11,826 nt of DNA from Candidatus Woesearchaeota archaeon CG11_big_fil_rev_8_21_14_0_20_43_8 (lineage in GTDB: Archaea > Nanobdellota > Nanobdellia > Woesearchaeales > CG08-08-20-14), in the NCBI GenBank assembly GCA_002762705.1, contig PCVE01000124.1, positions 38,464-50,289 on the forward strand, read 5' to 3'. Positions within the stretch are counted from its first letter, which is position 1, and every line of letters begins with the position of its first letter. The notes below the pieces were generated by a model. The model saw only the letters and a list, made by a program, of their open reading frames with translations, made no database searches and was not told the origin of the DNA. Positions 6,288 through 11,826 of this stretch are shown piece after piece. The translations under genes were made by a program, and so were the position numbers.

Positions 6288-7390
6288 GCAGAAAACCGAT
6301 AACTTTCAGGACAGAAAAAGAGATGCCCATTATGGTCGTGTCATCTGGCACGACTGAAGTGAACAAGACAGGAAGCTGGCGATATCTAAGACCTGTCTAT
6401 CAAGAGAAAGATGCTTCGTGCTCTGGTTTTTGCCTGTCAGGAAATGATGTGCGGGAATTTGTCACGCTTGTATCGAAGAACAAGATGAAAGAGGCATGGC
6501 ATTCTATCATGAAGACAAACCCATTCCCTGCTGTGAGTGGGAGGATCTGTCCGCATCCATGCAAGAGCAACTGCAACAGGCGGGCTGTCGATGCGTCTAT
6601 AAGGATAAATGATATCGAAGCAAAGATAGGTGATTTTGGGATCAGTAACAGATTTACACCTAAGGTCAAGAAAGGGAAGATGAAAGCCCTTGTCATGGGC
6701 AGCGGCCCAATTGGATTATCATGTGCATATCATCTCATGCGGCTTGGATACAGTGCTACTGTTTTTGAGAGCGGAAAAATAATCTGCGGCAGTCTAAGGA
6801 CCGAGATGACGAAACACAAAGTGAAAGAGAAGATACTTGATGATGAATTAAAAGCATTGAAAAGAGCGGGGTTGGACATCAAGACAAACGTCAGACTAAA
6901 AGAGATCGATGGTTATGATGTGGTCTTTGTCGAACCAGGCGAAACGTTCGATAAGATAAGATCAGCGAAAGTCATCGCAGGTATCTCGTATGATACACAT
7001 GGGAAATTCATTGGGAAAAATGATCTGCCAAAAGCTGTCCTTCCGACGCAGGCGATAAAAGCCGGCCGTATCTTGGCAGATATGATCGACAACAGACTTA
7101 AGAACAGAAGAATCACTGCAAAGAAAGTCGCCATCGTGAAGTTTGATATGATCAATAAGGATTATTTCGAGCAGATGGGTGAACATAAAGATCTTGTCAA
7201 AGATGCTTCCCGCTGTCTTTCATGCGGCAAGTGCATAAAGTGCGACAACTGCCTGATATTCTGTCCAGATTGCTGCATCAAAAAAACAGAAAAAGGGTAT
7301 AAAGTGGATTATGATTATTGCAAGGGCTGCGGAATATGCGCTGAAGAATGCCCACGGGGCATAATCAGCCTTGAAGAGGAGGGTACATGA
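6284..7390 (+). CDS. porD: POR delta subunit fused to a GltD/SfrB-like FAD module that lacks its NAD(P)H domain
   Basis: The delta subunit carries electrons from the POR core to ferredoxin. At 368 residues this one is far longer than the roughly 100 usual for PorD. Residues 1-40 resemble a PorD N-terminus (TEVNKTGSWRYLRPV). Residues 41-120 resemble the GltD-type iron-sulfur helical domain but hold only C46, C50, C89, C93 and C97. Residues 133-162 are a Rossmann FAD motif (VMGSGPIGL). About 165-270 continue as in GltD but jump from GYDVVFVEPGE (210-220) to the C-terminal FAD segment (AVLPTQAIKAGRILADMI), omitting the roughly 120-150-residue NAD(P)H domain. Residues 311-357 form a ferredoxin-like dicluster (CLSCGKCIKCDNC, CKGCGICAEECP) like that of SfrB-type oxidoreductases. 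ATGA overlaps join both neighbours. This is not a glutamate synthase subunit. Confidence 0.85.
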   Translation: MSRKPITFRTEKEMPIMVVSSGTTEVNKTGSWRYLRPVYQEKDASCSGFCLSGNDVREFVTLVSKNKMKEAWHSIMKTNPFPAVSGRICPHPCKSNCNRRAVDASIRINDIEAKIGDFGISNRFTPKVKKGKMKALVMGSGPIGLSCAYHLMRLGYSATVFESGKIICGSLRTEMTKHKVKEKILDDELKALKRAGLDIKTNVRLKEIDGYDVVFVEPGETFDKIRSAKVIAGISYDTHGKFIGKNDLPKAVLPTQAIKAGRILADMIDNRLKNRRITAKKVAIVKFDMINKDYFEQMGEHKDLVKDASRCLSCGKCIKCDNCLIFCPDCCIKKTEKGYKVDYDYCKGCGICAEECPRGIISLEEEGT

Positions 7391-8538
7391 TGAAAAAAGT
7401 CATGATGGGCAACCATGCTGTATCATACGGCGCAGCCCTTTGCCGGGTGCAAGTGATAGCTGCATACCCGATCACGCCGCAGACACAGATAGTCGAGAAA
7501 TTATCAGAGATGTGCGGCTCAGGATTCTTGAAATCAAATTTCATAAAAGTCGAATCCGAGCATAGCGCGCTTGCTGCTGTGATGGGCGCAAGCGCGGCAG
7601 GTGCCCGTGCTTTCACAGCGACATCCGCCCAGGGTCTAGCGCTCATGCATGAGATAATCCATTGGGTCGCTGGAGCGAGGCTCCCTATTGTCATGGTGAA
7701 TGTCAATCGCGCCATGGCGCCGCCATGGTCTGTGTGGACAGACCAGAATGACAGCCTGTCACAGCGCGATACCGGCTGGATGCAAATATATTGTGAGAGC
7801 AATCAGGAAGTCATCGATACAGTAATATTGGCATACAAGATCGCAGAGAAAGTGCAGATGCCATGCATGGTGATTCTCGATGCGTTCGTGCTTTCTCATA
7901 CTTCCGAGATCGTCGACATACCAAAGCAGAGGAATGTCGATCTTTATCTGCCGCCATACAAGCCGAAGATGAAACTTGATATAAACAATCCAAAGGCATT
8001 CGGTGCATTGGTCACTCCTGAATATTATATGGAATTTCGTTATAAAATGCAAAAAGCGATGGACAAAGCAATTGATGTCGCTGCATCTGCTCATGCTGAT
8101 TTCGCGAAGACTTTCGGCAGAAGATATGATGTCATCGAAGAATATATGACAAAAGATGCCGAGACTGTCATTGTCACATCAGGTACCATCACAAGCACGG
8201 CACGTGTTGTCATAGATGAGCTCCGCGAAAAAGGCGAGAAGATTGGCCTTCTTAAGATGCGGTTCTTCAGACCATTCCCAAAAGAAGCTGTCATCAAGGC
8301 GTTGACTGGAAAGAAGAAAGTAATCGTGCTTGACAGGAATATCTCATTTGGCCACCATGGTATATTTTTTCAGGAGATAAAGTCAGTTATGTATGGCAAA
8401 AAAGACGCTCCAGAGATCTCGGGCGTCATCCTCGGGCTTGGCGGAAGAGATGTGACACCTGATGTTATAAAGGATGCGATCTCTGAAGGCAAGAGAAACA
8501 GGACAGAAGATATCGTATGGATCGGTGTTAAAAAGTGA
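7387..8538 (+). CDS. porA: Pyruvate:ferredoxin oxidoreductase, alpha subunit
   Basis: The alpha subunit supplies the pyrimidine-binding part of the thiamine diphosphate site and the substrate pocket. In 383 residues: YPITPQT (27-33; T30 is the probable substrate-contact threonine), ESEHSA (56-61, with the catalytic-type glutamate), TSAQGLALMHE (79-89), and the PorA signature VNRAMAPPWSVWTDQND (106-122; R108 is the probable pyruvate-binding arginine) continuing into QRDTGWMQIYCE. Length and order are normal for separate-subunit archaeal PORs. A strong SD (GGAGGG, within the delta gene's last codons) precedes the tandem ATGATG; the first ATG (7387) overlaps the delta stop as ATGA and the second is equally possible. 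The NR-A-PPW context favours pyruvate over 2-oxoglutarate, but related 2-oxoacids cannot be excluded. Confidence 0.95.
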   Translation: MMKKVMMGNHAVSYGAALCRVQVIAAYPITPQTQIVEKLSEMCGSGFLKSNFIKVESEHSALAAVMGASAAGARAFTATSAQGLALMHEIIHWVAGARLPIVMVNVNRAMAPPWSVWTDQNDSLSQRDTGWMQIYCESNQEVIDTVILAYKIAEKVQMPCMVILDAFVLSHTSEIVDIPKQRNVDLYLPPYKPKMKLDINNPKAFGALVTPEYYMEFRYKMQKAMDKAIDVAASAHADFAKTFGRRYDVIEEYMTKDAETVIVTSGTITSTARVVIDELREKGEKIGLLKMRFFRPFPKEAVIKALTGKKKVIVLDRNISFGHHGIFFQEIKSVMYGKKDAPEISGVILGLGGRDVTPDVIKDAISEGKRNRTEDIVWIGVKK

Positions 8539-9518
8539 AGCAGATAAATGATTTTTCAAGGATAACAAAAGACGAGCTTCTATGTTCAGGTCACTTGGCG
8601 TGCCCGGGCTGCGGTGGTTCGCTTGCCATGAAACTAGTTTTGAAAGCGCTTGGAAAAAAGACCATGGTCGTGCTCCCTGCATGCTGCTGGTCTGTCATAG
8701 CTGGTCCGTTCCCATATTCTTCACTTAAAGTCCCATTGTTTCATACCGCATTCGAGACAGCCGCGTCTGTCGCGAGCGGTGTCCGTTCCTCATTGAATGC
8801 TCAAGGAAAAGACGATATCAATGTCCTTGCCTGGGCTGGTGATGGCGGTACATTCGATATCGGTCTGCAGGCTCTTTCTGGCGCTGCGGAAAGGAATGAG
8901 GATATCATCTATATCTGCTATGACAACGAAGCATACATGAACACAGGCATCCAGCGGTCATCTGCGACACCATGGGGAGCATGGACGACAACGACTCCTA
9001 TATCTCATCCAAAAGACCGTCCGAAGAAAGACATAATGGACATAATGGCGGCGCATAAGATCCCTTATTGCGCTAACGCATCGGTCGCGTTTCCAGAAGA
9101 TCTTATCAGAAAGGTGAAGAAAGCCGCATCTATCAAAGGAATGAAATTCATCCATATAATCGCTCCCTGCACCGCTGGCTGGAAGGAACCAAGCAACATC
9201 ACAATTAAGGTCGCCCGAGAAGCGGTCGCGGCACGTGTATTCCCGTTATTTGAAATCGAACATGGCACGGATTATATAATCAATGAGATGCCTGCAAAGA
9301 TCCCTATCGACAAGTATCTTTCTATGCAAGCCAGGTTCAGACATCTAAAGCCCATATATATAAAATATATCCAGAAACTTATCGACTACGAATGGGGACT
9401 TTTGGGAGTCAAAGCAAAAAACGAGATGGACAATGTCTATAGAAAGATATTCGACCCTAAACATCATGTCGACAAGAAACATGTCAAGCTTGAACGGGAT
9501 TTCGAGCATAATGGTTAA
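8535..9518 (+). CDS. porB: Pyruvate:ferredoxin oxidoreductase, beta subunit
   Basis: The beta subunit binds the diphosphate of thiamine diphosphate with Mg2+ and holds the proximal [4Fe-4S] cluster. In 327 residues: HLACPGCGGSL (20-30; C23 and C26), ACCW (49-52; C50 or C51) and PCTAGW (211-216; C212) supply four cluster cysteines. The TPP motif runs from GDGGT (102-106) to the N131 region (YDNEAYMNTG). The start is GTG at 8535, chosen because it overlaps the porA stop as GTGA and the N-terminus then matches normal PorB length. It ends the operon. Its TAA overlaps by 4 nt the stop of a convergent small gene, leaving no intergenic terminator, so por transcripts probably end inside that gene. 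Confidence 0.95.
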   Translation: MKQINDFSRITKDELLCSGHLACPGCGGSLAMKLVLKALGKKTMVVLPACCWSVIAGPFPYSSLKVPLFHTAFETAASVASGVRSSLNAQGKDDINVLAWAGDGGTFDIGLQALSGAAERNEDIIYICYDNEAYMNTGIQRSSATPWGAWTTTTPISHPKDRPKKDIMDIMAAHKIPYCANASVAFPEDLIRKVKKAASIKGMKFIHIIAPCTAGWKEPSNITIKVAREAVAARVFPLFEIEHGTDYIINEMPAKIPIDKYLSMQARFRHLKPIYIKYIQKLIDYEWGLLGVKAKNEMDNVYRKIFDPKHHVDKKHVKLERDFEHNG

Positions 9519-9943
9519 TCTTTGTCATCATACGGCAGATGGCTTCCACAGATGTGTTCTGCTATCTCATACTCGCCATTTCTTTCTGCTTCTGCAATTG
9601 CTGTCTTGATCCTCATGAATTTATTCAATTTGTCGACTGCGTCAAATCCAGAATATATCCTGGACAGATCATCTGTTTTCTGTTCCAATAAGCTGCGGGC
9701 AGAGTCAGTTGTCAACTCTCTTTTGCAGATAGCGAACTTGTAGTCTGCTGGATCACTGCCCATCTGAAACACATAGGCTTTACCTATATGCGGTCTGCCT
9801 TCTGGATCAGGAAGAAAATAGAGATTCCCATCCAATAACTGGAATTGATAGAGCTTAAGGACAAGTTCTGTGCTGGTTCGAAGAATATCCTTTGTTGTTT
9901 CAAGAATGTCTTTTATCCGATCATTGATATTGTCGTCTGCCAT
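9515..9943 (-). CDS. Uncharacterised 142-residue soluble protein
   Basis: I do not recognise this gene. The predicted protein has no signal or membrane segment. Residues 8-38 look like a long amphipathic helix (RIKDILETTKDILRTSTEL). The middle (40-75) is strand-like with an aromatic patch (GNLYFLPDPEGR, KAYVFQMG). Residues 78-130 are again helical and charged, possibly coiled-coil forming. It ends in an acidic tail (LPYDDKD). It has two cysteines (C73, C132) and no metal-binding pattern I can name. A TATA-like box in the 45-nt gap after trmB suggests a separate leaderless transcript, though readthrough from trmB is possible. Its stop codon overlaps that of porB on the other strand. The gene may be restricted to close relatives; a real product is likely but not certain. 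Confidence 0.65.
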   Translation of the reverse strand: MADDNINDRIKDILETTKDILRTSTELVLKLYQFQLLDGNLYFLPDPEGRPHIGKAYVFQMGSDPADYKFAICKRELTTDSARSLLEQKTDDLSRIYSGFDAVDKLNKFMRIKTAIAEAERNGEYEIAEHICGSHLPYDDKD

Positions 9944-9963
9944 GCATGAAGTAATAATCTGAG

Positions 9964-9974
9964 AATATAAAAAA
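9964..9974 (-). promoter_or_regulatory. TATA-like box of the 9515-9943 gene
   Basis: The minus strand reads TTTTTTATATT about 21-31 nt before the ATG at 9943 with no SD, giving the same leaderless spacing as neighbouring genes. Confidence 0.4.
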
Positions 9975-9988
9975 TTGATGTATGGACT

Positions 9989-10720
9989 CTAGCATTTCGC
10001 GTTTTTCCACAAGAATTCAAAATACTGCCTGTACGCATCGGCTATTGCCGCATTATCAATCACGATTGTCTGCACGGTCTTGCCTTGATAGACTGTCAGA
10101 GCGACAAGTGAACCGCAAACTGATGTGGATACCGGCTGGTCGAGCTCTTTTGGCAGATAGCGGCTTTTTGTATATGGCAATCGGTTTGTGGTCTCTATCC
10201 TGGCCTTGGCATCATGGTTGAAAAGATGCCAGAGTTTGAGTTTCTGTTTTGCCCGCTTCTTATGATATTGGTCGAAGAAATCACCCATCAATTCTACAGC
10301 ATTGTTCGGCACGCCATATACCACCCGTTCTTTACCAATAACCAAAAACTCATTTAATAAGTTCCGCCAGCCATTGACTCCTTCGATCATGCGCATCTGA
10401 GTCGTCATGATAGAGGTGGATCTCATAAGCTTCATCTGCGCGACCGCGTTCTCCAGGGCTTTTTGTTTCAATTTGGATTCTTCAAGGATATGGTCAGGTG
10501 ATGATGCTATGAACATCTTTGAGCTCTTCCCTTGCGTCTCGCTGACAAACCCTTTGGCTTTCAATCGTTCGATAGCCTGATATGTGTTGGCACGATAGTT
10601 ACCGGTCGTTTTCGCCACTTTCCCAGCAGAGACCGGGCCGTCTGCTAGTATCGATAGATAAGTAGAAACTTCAATTGGCGTGAAACCGGCATCGATGAGA
10701 CATTGTTTTATGTCGTCCAT
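9989..10720 (-). CDS. TrmB-family transcriptional regulator
   Basis: A sugar- or metabolite-responsive type of archaeal regulator; TrmB-family proteins bind DNA as dimers and often control carbohydrate uptake or central carbon flux. In 243 residues, 1-72 form the TrmB winged helix-turn-helix (GFTPIEVSTYLSIL, then VSAGKVAKTTGNYRANTYQA as recognition helix, then the wing GFVSETQGKSSKMF). About 78-100 form a dimerising coiled coil. About 107-243 form an effector domain of the PLD-like type (GWRNLLNEFLVIGKERVVYG, ending AIADAYRQYFEFLWKN). The length lacks the extra C-terminal sugar-binding extension of full maltose-type TrmB, so the ligand is unknown. It is divergent from the radical SAM gene, with a palindrome midway between the two promoters. 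Its start has a TATA-like box 21-30 nt upstream and no SD. Confidence 0.9.
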   Translation of the reverse strand: MDDIKQCLIDAGFTPIEVSTYLSILADGPVSAGKVAKTTGNYRANTYQAIERLKAKGFVSETQGKSSKMFIASSPDHILEESKLKQKALENAVAQMKLMRSTSIMTTQMRMIEGVNGWRNLLNEFLVIGKERVVYGVPNNAVELMGDFFDQYHKKRAKQKLKLWHLFNHDAKARIETTNRLPYTKSRYLPKELDQPVSTSVCGSLVALTVYQGKTVQTIVIDNAAIADAYRQYFEFLWKNAKC

Positions 10721-10740
10721 CAGTTGGAATAAGTACCAGC

Positions 10741-10750
10741 ATTATTAATA
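10741..10750 (-). promoter_or_regulatory. TATA-like box of the trmB gene
   Basis: The minus strand reads TATTAATAAT, 21-30 nt before the ATG at 10720, which implies a leaderless transcript. Confidence 0.45.
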
Positions 10751-10761
10751 CTTTTCTAAAG

Positions 10762-10780
10762 TGTAGTAATTGAAACTACA
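10762..10780. promoter_or_regulatory. Inverted repeat TGTAGT-N7-ACTACA, candidate TrmB operator
   Basis: A perfect 6-bp inverted repeat with a 7-nt spacer lies almost exactly midway between the two divergent TATA-like boxes (10741-10750 and 10788-10796). Dimeric winged-helix regulators recognise sites of this size, and a regulator gene next to its own operator is common. Control of both the regulator and the radical SAM gene is inference. Confidence 0.5.
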
Positions 10781-10787
10781 ACAGATA

Positions 10788-10796
10788 CATATATAA
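10788..10796 (+). promoter_or_regulatory. TATA-like box of the radical SAM gene
   Basis: CATATATAA lies 22-30 nt before the ATG at 10818 and no SD is present, so the transcript is probably leaderless. Confidence 0.5.
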
Positions 10797-10817
10797 CCTG
10801 GTAACATATTAAGACAC

Positions 10818-11759
10818 ATGATGACACTTGCAGAAAAGATAGAAAGATTAGCGAACAGAGAGCTCAGATATGTATCGTGCGATATGCATCTTGATCTTAA
10901 CGGAAAGTTCCTTGAGCTGCCGATACAAGTCGGAGATGACATAGTGGAAGGCGTGTTATGCAACAGGTATCAGGGAAATGGATACTTGGTAGCTGCATCC
11001 CCTCAAGTAGGATGCCCTGTCGGCTGCAAGTTCTGCGATATGTCTGACATCGGCTATCATGGCAATCTTTCTGGTGAGATTATATTGGAGCAAGTCGCGC
11101 TTGTACTGAACAGAGCGAGACGGTTTGGATATGAGATAACAAAAAAGCCGCTCAAGATCAGTTTTGTCAAGGGAGGAGAAGGATTATTGAACCGAGAATT
11201 TCCGCATGGACTAGAACTCATAGCAGAGAATCTTCCGGTGCCGATGAAGGTATCGACGACATTTCCTGATAGCAAAGTGGCGCATGAGGTATATGGCAGA
11301 ATCGAAAAGTTCACATCAGGATATTGTGAGACTGTGCAGATGCAGATATCACTCATATCTACTGATAAAGGATATAGGCAAGGAATGACACGCATGCCAT
11401 TGATTTCATTTGATGGGCTAAGAGAATATGCAGAAAGCTGGCAGAAGAATGTCAAGAACCCAAGGAAATTCACTCTTTCATTCACATTGAACGAAAAAAC
11501 ACCATGTAATCCAGAAGAAATCTATGATAAACTTCCACCAGAACTCTTCGCAGTAAGAATTAGAAACTGGCTTCCGACAATTCCAGGATTAAAGGAAGGA
11601 TTGTTGAAACCAGAGGAAAAGACTGCGATTGATATCGCAAACAGATTCAGAGATTTTGGATACACACTGATCCCTGGAAAACCTGGCGCGACCGAAAGCA
11701 AGTTTAATCTAGCTGCGGGCCATATAATCAAGATGTATAAGGGACTTATGAAAAGATAA
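10818..11759 (+). CDS. RlmN-like radical SAM protein with both RlmN catalytic cysteines apparently replaced
   Basis: The 313-residue product has the radical SAM motif CPVGCKFC (C66, C70, C73) in an RlmN/Cfr context: SPQVGCPVGCKFCDMSDIGYHGNL, here split by the length rule as SPQVGCPVGC (61-70) and KFCDMSDIGYHGNL (71-84). RlmN-like segments follow: GGEGLLN (119-125, matching GMGEPLxN), KVSTTFP (144-150) and MQISLISTDKGYRQGMTRMP (175-194). RlmN methylates A2503 of 23S rRNA through a methyl-cysteine. By alignment by eye the residue seven before the first cluster cysteine (C118 in E. coli) is A59, and the C-terminal AACGQ is AAGH with A300 in place of C355. The RlmN N-terminal helical domain is largely missing. 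A different reaction is therefore likely. Start: first ATG of a tandem ATGATG, leaderless. Confidence 0.85.
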   Translation: MMTLAEKIERLANRELRYVSCDMHLDLNGKFLELPIQVGDDIVEGVLCNRYQGNGYLVAASPQVGCPVGCKFCDMSDIGYHGNLSGEIILEQVALVLNRARRFGYEITKKPLKISFVKGGEGLLNREFPHGLELIAENLPVPMKVSTTFPDSKVAHEVYGRIEKFTSGYCETVQMQISLISTDKGYRQGMTRMPLISFDGLREYAESWQKNVKNPRKFTLSFTLNEKTPCNPEEIYDKLPPELFAVRIRNWLPTIPGLKEGLLKPEEKTAIDIANRFRDFGYTLIPGKPGATESKFNLAAGHIIKMYKGLMKR

Positions 11760-11774
11760 TGCGGTAAATATTGA

Positions 11775-11781
11775 TTTTTTT
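11775..11781 (+). terminator. T-tract after the radical SAM gene
   Basis: A run of seven T begins 15 nt after the stop codon, followed by a C and another T. There is no preceding stem. This is a typical simple archaeal termination signal. Confidence 0.45.
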
Positions 11782-11789
11782 CTCAAACA

Positions 11790-11797
11790 TTTTATAA
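11790..11797 (+). promoter_or_regulatory. TATA-like box near the right edge
   Basis: TTTTATAA follows the T-tract. It would place a transcription start near 11820, at or beyond the hairpin at the window end, so a new plus-strand unit probably begins just outside. Confidence 0.3.
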
Positions 11798-11810
11798 TCT
11801 TGCATTTCCA

Positions 11811-11826
11811 CTCGTCTATTGACGAG
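11811..11826. repeat. Perfect hairpin CTCGTC-TATT-GACGAG at the window end
   Basis: Six-bp arms with a 4-nt loop end exactly at the last base, so the arms may extend further. It could be the start of a structured RNA, an operator next to the TATA-like box, or the stem of a terminator for a convergent gene. Confidence 0.4.

Noticed and set aside
6284..7390. Glutamate synthase small subunit or NADPH-dependent oxidoreductase
   Set aside because: The NAD(P)H-binding domain is missing, and the gene lies inside porGDAB with a PorD-like N-terminus and a dicluster ferredoxin end.
7365..7802. Minus-strand open frame across the porD-porA junction
   Set aside because: It is a shadow of strongly conserved PorA sequence and has no start signals.
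9522..9743. Plus-strand reading frame opposite the 9515-9943 gene
   Set aside because: It has no promoter or SD and a biased, unfolded-looking composition. The minus-strand frame is longer, starts next to a TATA-like box and gives a plausible soluble protein.
1..11826. CRISPR array, insertion sequence, tRNA or rRNA
   Set aside because: No regularly spaced repeats, transposase motifs, terminal inverted repeats, tRNA-like cloverleaf segments or rRNA sequence were seen in the intergenic stretches.

Overview
The window looks archaeal. Several genes have a TATA-like box about 25-30 nt upstream of the start codon and no Shine-Dalgarno (SD), which suggests leaderless transcripts. The gene content agrees: an XPD/Rad3-type iron-sulfur helicase, a TrmB-family regulator, and a four-subunit pyruvate:ferredoxin oxidoreductase in the order gamma-delta-alpha-beta. 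AT-rich composition, compact spacing and simple lipoproteins would fit a DPANN-type anaerobe, but that placement is inference. No mobile element, CRISPR array, tRNA or rRNA was found.

Layout. 1-97: GC-rich hairpin element acting as a probable terminator. 98-499 (-): small winged-helix-like protein with a palindrome in its promoter. 699-1379 (+): membrane-anchored, cysteine-rich surface protein of unknown function. 1369-3225 (-): XPD/DinG-family helicase, convergent with and overlapping the previous gene. 3367-4401 (+): lipoprotein with a transglutaminase-like Cys-His-Asp domain followed by what looks like a degenerate second copy. 4475-5613 (+): two-gene operon of an exported metallophosphoesterase and a short O6-alkylguanine-DNA alkyltransferase. 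5742-9518 (+): porGDAB operon with 4-nt overlaps at every junction. 9515-9943 (-): unrecognised small gene. 9989-10720 (-): TrmB-family regulator. 10818-11759 (+): RlmN-like radical SAM protein transcribed divergently from it. 11760-11826: T-tract, TATA-like box and a perfect hairpin cut by the window end.

How the genes work together. The por operon is the metabolic core. It encodes a CoA- and thiamine diphosphate-dependent complex that oxidises pyruvate to acetyl-CoA and passes electrons to ferredoxin. Its delta subunit is unusual: besides the usual 2[4Fe-4S] module it carries a GltD/SfrB-like FAD domain from which the NAD(P)H-binding half appears to be deleted. TrmB-family proteins often control sugar or central carbon genes, but here the only operator-like palindrome near trmB lies in the trmB/radical-SAM divergent promoter. 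The helicase and alkyltransferase are repair functions. Three of the other genes encode probable surface proteins.

Most worth following up: the RlmN-like protein in which both cysteines essential to RlmN chemistry appear to be alanine; the delta subunit without a nucleotide-binding domain; the duplicated transglutaminase-like lipoprotein; and the symmetric operator between trmB and the radical SAM gene.
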